A stretch of DNA of 64,000 nt from Chara braunii (GCA_003427395.1 BFEA01000198.1:1878641-1942640); one strand, 5' to 3'; shown: positions 21,922-31,794, counted from the first letter of the stretch. Translations and numbers: made by a program. The notes: generated by a model not told the origin, from the letters alone.

Positions 21922-22690
21922 ATGGGCAGACTTAACGTCGCCTCATGAAATATTCGCGGGTTGGGTGACACGACCAGTAAGAATAAGAAAGAGCGCCTTA
22001 AAAGTTGGATTCATGAGAAAAAGATTGATATTATTTATCTGCATGAGTGTAAATGGTCAGAGACCAAGATAGAAACCTTGGGTGCATGGTGGGACAGGCC
22101 ACAACTCTGGTGACCAGTCAGGGGTTCGAGAGAGGGAGTCACTATTTTAGTTCATTGTAATCTTCAAGCTGAAATAGTCGACTTCTTCGTTGAGCATTGG
22201 GGAAGATGGTCCTGGCTTAAATTATGGATCGAGGACCAAGAATGGGTAATAGCCAATATTTATGCTCCAAACTGCCGCACGAAAACGCAGGATTTTCTTT
22301 GAGGATCTTTCATTGTTTATCCCAAATTGTGAAAATATAATACTCGCTGGATATTGGAATACCTCGCTAGATCATAACGAAGCAGTAAGGGTTAATCATG
22401 ATGTTAAGGCATTGATCGATTTAATGACCGAGATGGATTTAATTGAACCCCATAGCCTACTTCACCCAGAAGATTCGGTTTACACCTGGTTCTCAAACAT
22501 GTGTGAAGGAGTAGGAAGTGTTCGTCGAATACTCGATTTCCTCCTCCTCTCTCCCTCCGTTTGGCAAGTCACGGTGAATATTGTAGAACATCCACAGATC
22601 CTCTCAGACCATAAGCCAGTTTTTAATAGCTTTAACTCTTTGAAACTAGAGAGAGGTCTGAGATACTTTAGGGTAAATACATAAATCCTT
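21922..22690 (+). pseudogene. Second LINE ORF2 endonuclease, disrupted
   Basis: ATG at 21922 begins MGRLNVAS, then an in-frame TGA where the first LINE has Trp, then NIRGLGDT. Later motifs include WVIANIYAPN and SDHKPVF (about 22606). The Gly-Asp-Trp-Asn motif is altered to GYWNTS. ORF1 ends with TAA at 21933-21935, overlapping this start by 14 nt exactly as in the first LINE. Confidence 0.8.
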
Positions 22691-23279
22691 TAAAATCCCG
22701 CAGTAATCGATTTGATGGAAATGTTTTCGGAGGATAGAGAAAAAAAATAAACTCGTTTACACAGAATGGTGGAACGTGGACTCTCGTATTTTTTCGAGTT
22801 ATTTGAATCTTTTTTCATGCATTTTGGCAGTCGGGAGAAGAAACAGAGAAAAAACTTAGTTAAAAAAAGTGAATACGTAAAATCTCGGATGAATCTACAT
22901 CTTAACGAAAACCTAATTTGAAGTTCAATAGAGAAAAGTACATGGCTGAGTGAAACTCTTACCAGCAAGAACTGTCTAAGATATGGTCGGAAGGTCTGAA
23001 GGTGAAGGGCATAGTGGTGTACGATCATATGTCTCATTAATCCTTCTTGAAATTGCTCTCAAAACGCCTCTCCCATCCTATGAGTGAATTTATGCACCCA
23101 TTTGACTGTGAGCTCCCAGTGGCACATAAACATCCCAATTGTGCGCCTATGCAACAATGTACTACAAGGACATACTGACGACAAGGAGGTCATATGAGGA
23201 TCTTACCACTTGACCGATGGTTCCAACCATTGATCTTCGTTCACAACCAGATTATCTACACAAAGTACGTTGGATCTTG

Positions 23280-23866
23280 ACCGTCGGGAAGCATTCTGGA
23301 AAGCCTTGTGCTCTATGGTAAAGGAGAAAGCTTCAGACAATGACAAACTCCCCATTGAGATCTATCTACTTATCTGGGATTCAATTAAAGATGAGTCAGT
23401 GGACATCTACAACCAAGCCGTGCTGGAAAAAATCTATCTAAGGGTATGAGAAATGAGATAATTTCCTTGTTATATAAGAAAGGCGATCGGTCAGAAACAA
23501 GGGATTGGCGTCCTATTTTTGTACTGAACGTCTCTTATAAACTTTTTGCTAAACTTTTGGCAAGGCGGTTGGGTCGTTACTTGCCTTCCTTGATAGGTAA
23601 AGGTCAATCAACCTTTGTACAAGGTCGTTCTATTTTAGACAATATAGTAACGACCATTGAATCTCTGGAAGTAGTAGAAAACGCAAATGTCGATGTCTCA
23701 AGTATGATGTTAGATCTTGAAAAAAACATATGATCGAGTGAATTGGACATATGTCCTATCCACTCCCAAATATCTAGGTTTTGGGGATAATCTATGCAAT
23801 TGGGTAGTAGTCTTGTACTCAATGTCAACAACGACGGTGATGGTGAATGGTAACTTCTCGAAGCCA
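23280..23866 (+). pseudogene. Second LINE reverse transcriptase N-terminal part
   Basis: Contains LLYKKGDRSETRDWRPI, FVQGRSILDNIVTTIE, MMLDLEKN and, after a one-base shift, KTYDRVNWTYVL, all aligning with the first LINE. The catalytic box and everything C-terminal are absent because the copy is truncated. Between 22690 and 23280 only decayed linker is seen. Confidence 0.8.
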
Positions 23867-23881
23867 TTCACCTTTTTCTGG

Positions 23882-23965
23882 ACCGGTTCTGGTACTAAGT
23901 GGCTTAGCTTAGTCGGTACACCCCTGAAATGTTGAAATATAGACCCAAGTTCGAATCCGGATGAA
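23882..23965 (+). repeat. tRNA-derived SINE-like head
   Basis: TGGCTTAGCTTAGTCGG (A-box-like) is followed about 35 nt later by AAGTTCGAATCC (B-box-like). It begins where the second LINE is truncated. No acceptor stem or anticodon arm convinces me it is a functional tRNA. Confidence 0.5.
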
Positions 23966-24067
23966 ACCAGATGAATAATTTTCCTGAGTTATGTGAGGAC
24001 CAACCAATTCCACGATGATATCTTGTCGTGTGGATGGTGCGTCCGTCTAACACCCTGTGGTGTCTAT

Positions 24068-24155
24068 GTGTGAAGTTGTGGGTTTGGAGATCTGAACCTG
24101 CAACCTTGTACCACAATGTACATTTGTCACCAATGCTCTACCAACTGAGATATGC
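24068..24155 (-). repeat. tRNA-derived SINE-like head, antisense
   Basis: Minus strand GCGCATATCTCAGTTGGTAG (D-arm/A-box-like) is followed by GCAGGTTCAGATCTCC (B-box-like). It faces the plus-strand tRNA-like segment about 110 bp away, giving a head-to-head SINE-like pair. Confidence 0.5.
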
Positions 24156-24562
24156 GCATTGTGGTAGGCGCATTAACACTACAAAGTGTTGGACAGATGC
24201 ACCATCACACACCAGAGTTGCAATGTGTTGAGGTGCCGAGATTAGGGGGCCTATTGTTCGCCAACATGGGGTGTTTGGCAAGGTCGTCTTTAGGTTGTGT
24301 ACATGATACAATGAATATGGATGATAGACTTTCACCTTTCAACTTCCAACTGCTATTTTTTTAAGACATCACTTGAAAAATGAATGAACTATTTTCTCTT
24401 TAGAAACAAAAGGGAAAATTATTTTGGATGATGTACTGGGGTGGTAGACTCGGTTTCCAACAGATGCAGTTTCCCATCCGTAAGACTGGAGTCATCTACA
24501 AGCAGGCCCCTACTATTGGGGGATGCTATTCTCACCTCGAATAGTCCTCTATGGATGTTATA

Positions 24563-24676
24563 ATATATCGTCAAATAGAACTGCCCGGTAAACCGTAGGC
24601 AGAGAGGGAGAAGAGGACAACAAACGAGGGGCTGTGACAAACTGTTTCGTCGGAGTTTCACCGACTCATCATATAT
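24563..24676 (-). ncRNA. Hammerhead-ribozyme-like mini-element, copy 1
   Basis: On the minus strand from 24671: TGATGA, stem II GTCGG/CCGAC (24665-24661 with 24653-24649) with loop TGAAACT, then GAA and A15.1. A 3-bp stem III ACA/TGT with loop GTT follows, then C17 at 24636. The catalytic core is intact except that position C3 is A, and the 5-prime half of stem I is missing because (TA)n abuts it. A tail with TGCCTACGGTTTACCGGGCA follows and ends in GACGATATA. The short stem III type I layout is known from Penelope-like elements. Confidence 0.72.
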
Positions 24677-24762
24677 ATATATCGTCACAAACAGAACTGC
24701 CCGATAAACGGTAGGCAGAGAGAGAGAAGAGGACAACAAACGATATATATATATATATATAA
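24677..24762 (-). repeat. Tail-only copy of the hammerhead mini-element, in tandem
   Basis: Minus strand CGTTTGTTGTCCTCTTC through CGGGCAGTTCTGTTTGTGAC to GATATATAT, lacking the ribozyme core. It lies directly upstream, in element orientation, of copy 1, giving a head-to-tail pair separated by (TA)n. Confidence 0.75.
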
Positions 24763-25826
24763 ATGCAGGGTTACCCGCCCGAACTTTCGGGGGGGGGGGG
24801 GAGGGAGTTTGGGTGTCCGACCAAACACGAGGGGGGCGAACTTTCCAAAGCTTGGCCCCCGCAAAAAATCATTTCAGGGCCAATTTTTATTTTATTTTTA
24901 GAAAGTTGTGTGGTGTGTTCTGTAGAATGTAGGGTACATGCCCATAAATTTTCAGGGCATTTGGCTTATAAAAAAAAAAAAAAAAACTACCAAAGATGGC
25001 GATCTAAAAACTGTGGTCGCCCACTCACTATTTTGTTTTTTTTTCCCCTTTTCCCCTTTTCTTTCCTTTTTCCTTAAACCAACACTACCTCCGAGTCTGT
25101 TTGTGCCGAACCTGATTTTCACTACGTGCCGAGTTTTGCCGAGCTTGAGTTTCGTTTTCTTATGTTTCTGGCACTCGACTGAAAAAAGAATAAAATTGGT
25201 TTTGCTTTCCAAAAAAAATGAGCATGGGGTTATAAAGAGGTCCTCACATCCACCAAAAAAGGAAAAGCGGAGAAATTGAACACACCTTCAGACGTGATAC
25301 GGGGCGGATACAATAGGCAAAGTAATTGTTTGAGTATGCCCTCAGTGAGGGCGTCACAACAACCATGTCATGTCCGTAGTATGAAAAAAAATAAAATTGA
25401 AACCGAACTTAGGATCGGAACGCAGGTTGATAAAAAATGCAAAGTAATAGATGGGGTAGACCGTTCGTTACACAAGGTCAGTAGCCCGTGGACTGCGTCA
25501 TGTAGCACTACCAGGGCCATTAAAGAAAACAACATAGTAAAAAACGAAAACGCAAACAACAACCCTGAAACTAAACACAATCGCAGTTAAATACATGGAG
25601 GTGAGTGTTAATGTGAGCATAATCGTTCACGACTTTTCCGACATATTGCCCCACGCTATAGTCTCTTGTTTTTTATTTTTTTTGTTTTTACAAATGAACC
25701 CATAGGGCCTAATACTTCACTTTTGGTTTTGGCCGAGCCTTCTTTATACCCCCGAAAAATACGGTGTGACGTATATTCCTGTTTTTCCAATACTAAGTAA
25801 GGTAGTGGTGGTTTAAACCTTTTGAA

Positions 25827-25885
25827 NNNNNNNNNNNNNNNNNNNNNNNNNNNNNNNNNNNNNNNNNNNNNNNNNNNNNNNNNNN
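25827..25885. other. Assembly gap (59 N)
   Basis: Fifty-nine undetermined bases. The surrounding 25.0-26.1 kb shows only AT-rich sequence, a TG/GA microsatellite after the gap and no gene. Confidence 1.
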
Positions 25886-26062
25886 TTTTTTACGTGTGTG
25901 TGTGTGAGAGAGAGATAGAGAGAAAGAAAGAGAGAGAAAGAGAGTCTCACATATACTAACATGCCAAGTCTTTTTGTTTTCTATCAAAAAATCAATCGAT
26001 CAGTAATCAATCAATCTATCAATTAAGTAGCCGATGATCCAAAGTGAAAAAAATAAAAAATT

Positions 26063-26110
26063 CTAGGCTACCAGAGTGGCCCGCAAACTTTTGCCTGAAC
26101 CCCCCCCCCC
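26063..26110 (+). repeat. Solitary end of the CTAGGCTACCAGAG element
   Basis: CTAGGCTACCAGAGTG matches the left end of the small element at 27336-27620. No matching right end follows, so this is a fragment. Confidence 0.6.
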
Positions 26111-26161
26111 AAAGAAAAAATAGTAAATATATTTATTTTATTTTATTATATATATATATAT

Positions 26162-26180
26162 CGTCACAAACAGAAATATA
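26162..26180 (-). repeat. Very short 3-prime remnant of the hammerhead mini-element
   Basis: Minus strand TTTCTGTTTGTGACGATATA, embedded in (TA)n on both sides. This is the last 16 or so bases of the element tail, consistent with extreme 5-prime truncation. Confidence 0.6.
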
Positions 26181-26194
26181 TATATATATATATA

Positions 26195-26298
26195 CAGGGT
26201 AACCGGCGTTCGGGACGGGCCGAATGCCCGAACCCGAACGCCCGAACGTAGGGGACCCCGTGGGGATGCGTTCGGCCGTTCGGGCCAAACGCGGACCC

Positions 26299-26332
<34 letters not shown>

Positions 26333-26960
26333 AACAATCTGAAAAAAAAGATATGTTACAGAAAAAAATAAATTAAACAAGATTTGCCTGAGCATTACAT
26401 CCGAATTCCTTACCAAATTTAAAATAAAAATAAAATATGAAAAATAAATACTATTAATAAAAATAAATAAAAATAAAAAGAGAATTAAATTTAGTGAGTG
26501 CGCGAACATGTTTTCGACACCGCCATCTTTGGCGATTTTTCATTTTTTTTTTTGGCATAGCTAAATGCCCTGAAAATTTACAGATGTGTACTTCACATAA
26601 TACAAAACCCACCAAAAAAGTTCCAAAAAATAATAAAATTGTTTAGACCCCGAACTAAAGTGAAAACAAAAAGTAAAAAGTAAAAAAATACGTAAGCGAG
26701 CACGTTTTGACACCGCCATCTTTGGCGATTTTTAATTCTTATTTGGCTCAGCCAAATGACTTGAAAATTTACAGGCATGTACCCCACGTCATAGAGAACG
26801 CACAAAAAACAAATCAGAAAAAAATAATTATTTTTAGGCCCCGAAATATTTCTTGGCGGGGGCCGAACGCCGTCGGGTTCCGACCATGTACGGGACCCCG
26901 AACGCCCGTACGTATGGAGGTCTGCCCAGGGACCTCCGTACGTACGGGTTGGTGACCCTG
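26195..26960. mobile_element. 766-bp inverted-repeat DNA element in (TA)n
   Basis: Begins CAGGGTAACC and ends GGTGACCCTG (terminal inverted repeats with one mismatch), with repeated CGTTCGGG/CCGAACG subterminal motifs. It is flanked on both sides by TATATATA, compatible with an 8-bp duplication that cannot be proven in (TA)n. Inside, a roughly 190-bp segment marked by CACCGCCATCTTTGGCGATT is present twice (from about 26518 and 26710). No coding capacity. A hAT-like MITE is the best guess. Confidence 0.6.
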
Positions 26961-26961
26961 A

Positions 26962-27030
26962 ATATATATATATATATCTCTGCCTACAATTTTACCGGGC
27001 AGTTCTGTTTGTGACGATATATATATATAT
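26962..27030 (+). repeat. 5-prime-truncated hammerhead mini-element tail, plus strand
   Basis: CTCTGCCTACAATTTTACCG then GGCAGTTCTGTTTGTGACGA, bordered by (TA)n on both sides. It lacks the ribozyme core and part of the tail, and is the only plus-strand member in the window. Confidence 0.7.
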
Positions 27031-27335
27031 AATTTGGTAAATAATTTTGATGTGACCCTGAGGGAAAAATTGATCAGTCTATGTTTTTGCATGACATAGT
27101 TTTTCCCCCGAGCCAAAAATTGTTTAGTTTATTTTCTGCATAACATAGTTTTTTTTCGAAATTCTTGGTTTTTGGATTTTTTTTTTGGATTTTTTTTTTG
27201 GATTTTTTTTTTGGATTTTTTTTTTGCGTTTAGGTTTCGCTAAATGTGTCTCGAAGGGAGGTCGAGCGTTCAGTCGTTCGGGTTCGACAGTTCGGCCAGA
27301 CCTGAACGCCAATTACCCTGTAAATATGTATATAT

Positions 27336-27620
27336 CTAGGCTACCAGAGTGACTCGGAACCACTTGCCCGACCGGACCAAAAAAAATAAAAAAAATAAAA
27401 AATTATTTTGTTTTAATTTTTATTTTAAATTGGGTAAAAAGAATTTCGTTGTGACCCTGAGGCAAACGTTGTTCAGTTTAGTTTTCTGCATAACATAGTT
27501 GGTTTTCAGATTTTTTCGATTTTTTTGTTTTTGTTTTTTTGTTGGGACCTTCTTTGGTCTTTGCACGACCGGACTGCTCGGGAAGATACGGTGAGCCGGG
27601 CGGCCCGACTGGTGGTCTAG
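27336..27620. mobile_element. 285-bp inverted-repeat element (MITE-like)
   Basis: Left end CTAGGCTACCAGAGTG and right end CACTGG-type TGGTGGTCTAG are imperfect terminal inverted repeats, with TATATA DNA outside both. The interior is AT-rich and shares GTGACCCTGAGG and TCTGCATAACATAGTT with 27050-27160, so it is related to the neighbouring elements. Confidence 0.6.
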
Positions 27621-27689
27621 GTATATATATAATTCTGTGATAAATAAATATGATTGTATATTATAAACGTGGTTCTATAAGAATAAGGT

Positions 27690-27768
27690 CATCAATCAGA
27701 TTCGAACCGAGATGAGTAAACACTGCTTCCTAAGAGCAACGTGTACACCACTTTCACCATAACGATTT
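27690..27768 (-). repeat. Weak tRNA-like SINE remnant
   Basis: Minus strand GGTTCGAATCTGAT resembles a B box, with a tRNA-like GGTGTACACGTTGCTC upstream. Only suggestive. Confidence 0.3.
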
Positions 27769-28157
27769 ATATACACTTTAGAATAATATAATATATATGA
27801 CTATATATTATAAAATTACATATAAAGATTATATACAAATTAATTATTTATCTCTTACTGTTATAAAGGAAAATGTGGGTCTCACATGCCGTTGTTTTGC
27901 AAGACCCTTAACGGTGTTGGGTCCGGGGCGGTTGTTTGAGGCGGGGTTTCTGTCGGGGCCGTTGCATCTTTTATTTTTCTCCCTGTCATTTTCGGCGCAT
28001 GGTCGATTACAAGTACACAGTGTAGGGACCCGTACAATCGTTGTTTTTTCATTTCCTAGTAGATTTATTTTGTTTTTCAGTAGATTCGTTAGTTTGCTCT
28101 CGGCATATGATTTTTTGTTTGTCATTTTCTACAAGCAGCAGGCCTCATGGTGTGCAC

Positions 28158-28640
28158 AAAAGATAAAAAAATATCACGGTGTATCTTTCGACCTTATAGC
28201 GGAATATCCATAGGCCTCGCTGCACTACTATCAAAATGTGAAAAATGAGACGGGAAAGATACATTGTCATTTTTGTTTTTGTTTTGTGCATGTGGAGAGT
28301 AGTGCATCAAGACCCTTTACTTCGTTTGCTCCGTTAGGGCCTTGCTACACTGCTCACGACGTGCAGTAAAGACAAACGGACAAATTCGTTGTTTTTTTAT
28401 TTTTTATTAAATAAAAAAATTATGCTACATTATTCTCTCAAAGCTTGGTTTAGGGTTTAAGGAAAAATTCATTGGCTTTTCTTCTCACTAGATTCGTTTT
28501 TGTTTCCCCCCCTTAAAACGGGTAAATTAAATGCAATCCCGCAGCCAACGTGTCTCATCCCGTGCACAAAAGACAAAAAATATGGCGTTGTATCTTTCAA
28601 ATTTATGGCGGAAAATTCATTATGAGGGCATCGCCTCACA
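28158..28640 (+). repeat. Dispersed repeat also found near 38.8-39.0 kb
   Basis: AAAAGACAAAAAATATGGCG at 28568 and a variant at 28158 match the reverse complement of 38943-38973 and, more weakly, 38855-38888. Neighbouring GCCTCGCTGCACTAC / GCCTCGCTACACTGC motifs are also shared. No gene between 27.6 and 29.0 kb. Confidence 0.6.
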
Positions 28641-29019
28641 ACTCTTGAAATGTGTAACATGATAATGAACTTCCCATTGGAACATGGTCAGATGCACCAG
28701 CCATGTTTTTGTCTTTTTCACATTTCAAAAGTGGTGCGGCGAGACCCTAACTTTGAGGCGGTTGGGCAATTTGTTCCCCCCACGCCCCCCCCTCTTGTTC
28801 TCTACCGCGTTTCCAGTGGGCATCCTCTTGTATTATAAAAAAATTATATTATACAAGTGGATTTGCCGCAACTACGATGCAGAGAAGGACGATGACAAAA
28901 CATTTTGCAAAACTCCCCAGCCATCAGTTGGATCCCATCTTTGCAATGTACCCTTACCAACGTTGTAAAATGCCCCGGCGTTTGCTAAGTTTTCGCACAC
29001 ACACATAAAAAAAAAAAAG

Positions 29020-29084
29020 GAATATATTTCCATGTTGCAGCCGTAGAGGCAATCGTTTTTGCTCACCCTATCGATAAAACTACC

Positions 29085-29129
<45 letters not shown>

Positions 29130-29602
29130 CTACACATACACAGACACACACACACACACACAATGCATATTTCCATGTTGTAGCCGTAGATTCGTTAGAT
29201 TTTGGTCATCCTATCGATGAAAGTACTCTCTCTCTCTCTCACACGCACACACACACACACACGTGCAACACTGTATATTTTGATGTTCTGGCGAAGATTC
29301 ATTCGATTTTGCACATTGGGGTTGGAGACTTACCTGTTGGTCGGTGCGATGCTCGACCAATCGATGAAAATCTCTCTCTCTCTCTCTCTCCCCTCCCCCC
29401 CCCTTCACATAGCGTCACCAACATCATGTCCTCCATTCCCTGTCACCGCCTCTGCCGACCCGTCTCTGTTTTTTCGGTAGTCATTGCGGGTGTCGCTAAT
29501 TGTCACGGGTGTCGCCAGTTCGCGCTGTGCAGCAATGTATATTTCGATGTTGTAGTGAAAGATTCATTCTGTGGGGTTGGAGACTTACCTGTTGGCTGGA
29601 GA

Positions 29603-29689
<87 letters not shown>

Positions 29690-29912
29690 ACACGTGTAGC
29701 AATGCATATTTCAATGTTCTAGCGGAAGATTTATTCGATTTTGCATATCGGGATTGGAGACTTACCTGTTGGCCGGTGCGTTGCTCGACCAATCAATGAA
29801 AATCTCTCTCTCTATCTCTCCCCCCCACCCCCGATGTTCTAGCGGAATATTCATTGAATTTTCCACATCGGGGTTGGAGACTTACCTGTTGGCCGATGCG
29901 TTGCTTGACCAA

Positions 29913-29982
<70 letters not shown>

Positions 29983-29985
29983 AGC
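29020..29985 (+). repeat. Repeat array separated by CT and CA microsatellites
   Basis: At least five units carry ATATTTC-ATGTT-TAGC followed by GAAGATTCATTCGATTTT. Later ones add GTTGGAGACTTACCTGTTGG and GCTCGACCAATC, and each ends in a (CT)n or (CT)n(CA)n tract (such as 29609-29690 and 29914-29978). The CTCGACCAATCGATGAAAAT block precedes several tracts. Confidence 0.75.
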
Positions 29986-30180
29986 ATCACCGGCATCGGG
30001 TCCTGAGTGTCCTCCATTCCCCGTCCCCGCCTGTGCCGATTCCCCGCCCCCATTTTTTTGGGAGTCGTCGCGGGTGTTGTTAGTTGTCGCGGCTGTTGCT
30101 AGTTCGCGGCGAGAATTCTCCGGTCGTCGCCTCGAGTTCCTCCGGTCGCTAGTCGTCGCAGGTGTCGTGGCAACATTTTT

Positions 30181-30458
30181 TTCGGCCAATTCCCGCCGGC
30201 ATTTCTCCGACCGTCGCCCCGACTGCCACCGGTTCCCCCTTGGCCGCTGCTCGTAACCGGTCCCGCGCGGAGGCACCCGGTTTCTGTTGGGCCCCACGCG
30301 AGGACCGTTGTTTCCTTTTTTCGGCCAGTTCCCGCCGGCATTTCTCCGGCTGTCGCCTCGACTGCCACCGGTTCCACCTTGGCCGCTGCCCGTAATCGGT
30401 CCCACGTAGAGGCACACGGTTTCTGCTGGGCCCCACGCGAGGACCGTTGTTTCCTTTA
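30181..30458 (+). repeat. 139-bp GC-rich tandem duplication
   Basis: TTCGGCC at 30181 and 30320 start two units with CCCGCCGGCATTTCTCCG, GACTGCCACCGGTTCC, TTGGCCGCTG and GCCCCACGCGAGGACCGTTG. A partial related unit precedes them (30088-30170). Confidence 0.85.
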
Positions 30459-30549
30459 GTAGTATAGAGACATAAACAATCACATTATATGTAACAATAT
30501 AATTATATTATATACATAATATCAATTAAAATATATTAGATTAGTTGCC

Positions 30550-30770
30550 ATGCCAGAAAGTGCAAAGACTGAGCACATCATCAAGTTATTTATGAATAAC
30601 TGGGTATATGATTTTAGACTGCGAAAGTCTAAAGTTCGTGATAGAGATGTTTGTTTCACTAGCGATATGTGGAAGAAAGCGGCTGAGCAGATGGGCAGCC
30701 AACTCCAAATGACTTCAAGGAATCACCCCGAAGCCAATAGCCAAGCATAGCAGATGAACCACGTTGTCGG
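30550..30770 (+). pseudogene. Ty3/Gypsy integrase core fragment
   Basis: Translated RDRDVCFTSDMWKKAAEQMG and QLQMTSRNHPEANSQA match the second Asp and third catalytic region of a Ty3-type integrase. Where the catalytic Glu is expected (GQAEQ-type motif) there is a TAG stop. The fragment ends at 30760, where LTR-like DNA begins. Confidence 0.8.
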
Positions 30771-31435
30771 TGCGAATACCCTGACAAGGGTATCCGCCCT
30801 AGTTTTTGCAAGTGACAGGAAGTAAGTTTGAAAGTCTAAATGCGCTGCGCGAGTCGCGGCTAAGTCTGTTGGGTTATCCTAATGAGATGGTTGACTAAGA
30901 ATAGAGCATGAGTGGGCACGCAGTCTTAAGGCGCGCGTGTGATTCCTCCGTTTGATGAAGCAGCCGGCTTAGTTGGCCGGCCTGATTTTTTTAAAGGAAT
31001 AGAAGGTTTGTTTTTCTTATTCTGAACGGTTGACCACTGGTAGGCCGACGTACGAGGTAGGGCGCAAGGTAGTCACGACGTGAGAGGGCAAGCCAGCGTG
31101 GAGGCCTGGTGACGGTGTGCTTAGTTTGAAGAAGGGATGAGGGCCAGGCTATTTTCCTAAGCCTGGGGGCCGTGTAGCACCATTATATGGGATCCCGCAA
31201 GTGTTGGTACCAGGCTTGGGCTTAGCCCTATAGGTTACGGTACTGAACTTACACGGCGGAGGTGCGGGGATCGAGGCCAGCGGGCGACAGCATGAGAGCG
31301 ATGGAGTATTAAAGGGGTAAAGGGGTTGAGGGTCCTGCGGGACTATCCCCTTGGGGGAGTCCGACTGGGGGCCCGCATGTCAAGTCAGGGGAGGTGTTGG
31401 TAGGTTCTGCCCCCATTGCTTTGTGTTAAGCTATT
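30765..31435 (+). repeat. Possible LTR remnant downstream of the integrase scrap
   Basis: Starts TGTCGGTGCGAATACCCT with palindromic ATACCCTGACAAGGGTAT. A matching motif (TGTCGGACCAAATACCCT) occurs at 48627. The roughly 670-bp segment has no coding character. No second LTR is identified. Confidence 0.35.
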
Positions 31436-31436
31436 T

Positions 31437-31553
31437 TATATATATATCGCCACAAACAGAACTGCCCGGTAAACCGTGGGCAGAGAGAGAGAAGAGCACA
31501 ACAAACGAGGGGCTGTGACAAACTGTTTCGTCGGAGTTTCACCGACTCATCAA
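31437..31553 (-). ncRNA. Hammerhead-ribozyme-like mini-element, copy 2
   Basis: Same architecture as the 24.6 kb copy: minus-strand TGATGA, stem II GTCGG/CCGAC, GAAA, ACA-GTT-TGT stem III and C17 at 31517. The tail GGTTTACCGGGCAGTTCTG ends in GTGGCGATATATAT. C3 is T and the upstream arm of stem I is replaced by unrelated retroelement sequence, so this copy also begins at the core. Confidence 0.72.
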
Positions 31554-31574
31554 AAGGCTGAACCCTCAACAGTC

Positions 31575-31735
31575 TGCAGAATCCCCTCATTGATTACACT
31601 GTAAATGATAATCTACCTTAACCAAAATCAAAGTAGACTATCGCTCACCCACACCAGATGGAAAACTCTACAGACTGTCGGTTCACACCCCATCACAAGC
31701 CAGCAAAACATCCACGAAACAAAGAAAGGTCTGTT
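31575..31735 (+). repeat. 3-prime internal end of the 56-62 kb LTR family
   Basis: AGAATCCCCTCATTGATTAC through ACATCCACGAAACAAAGAAA and GGTCTGT matches 59267-59425 almost throughout, then enters (TA)n. At 59.4 kb the same stretch directly precedes an LTR, so this is an isolated piece with the purine-rich tract and LTR start. Confidence 0.75.
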
Positions 31736-31794
31736 ATATATATATATATATAATATATATATATATATTCTCAAGTTCGTCCTATTCGGGTCCG

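Larger units (their letters stand above)
21260..23866 (+). mobile_element. Second LINE copy, plus-strand portion, heavily decayed
   Basis: Begins within ORF1 (DEVHVEALGSSNEGS, matching the first LINE at about 9690) and runs through endonuclease into reverse transcriptase. It stops abruptly near 23866, where NGNFSKPF is followed by unrelated, SINE-like DNA. Stops and frameshifts are more frequent than in the first LINE. Confidence 0.85.
24766..27320. mobile_element. Possible outer inverted-repeat DNA element with nested insertions
   Basis: CAGGGTTACC at 24766 and the reverse complement of CAGGGTAATT ending at 27320 could be the ends of one element. Both are followed inward by CCGAAC / GTTCGG-rich subterminal sequence and sit beside TA-rich DNA. 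No transposase frame is visible. CAGGG ends are typical of hAT elements, but that family assignment is inference. The pairing is uncertain because other similar ends lie between. Confidence 0.35.
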
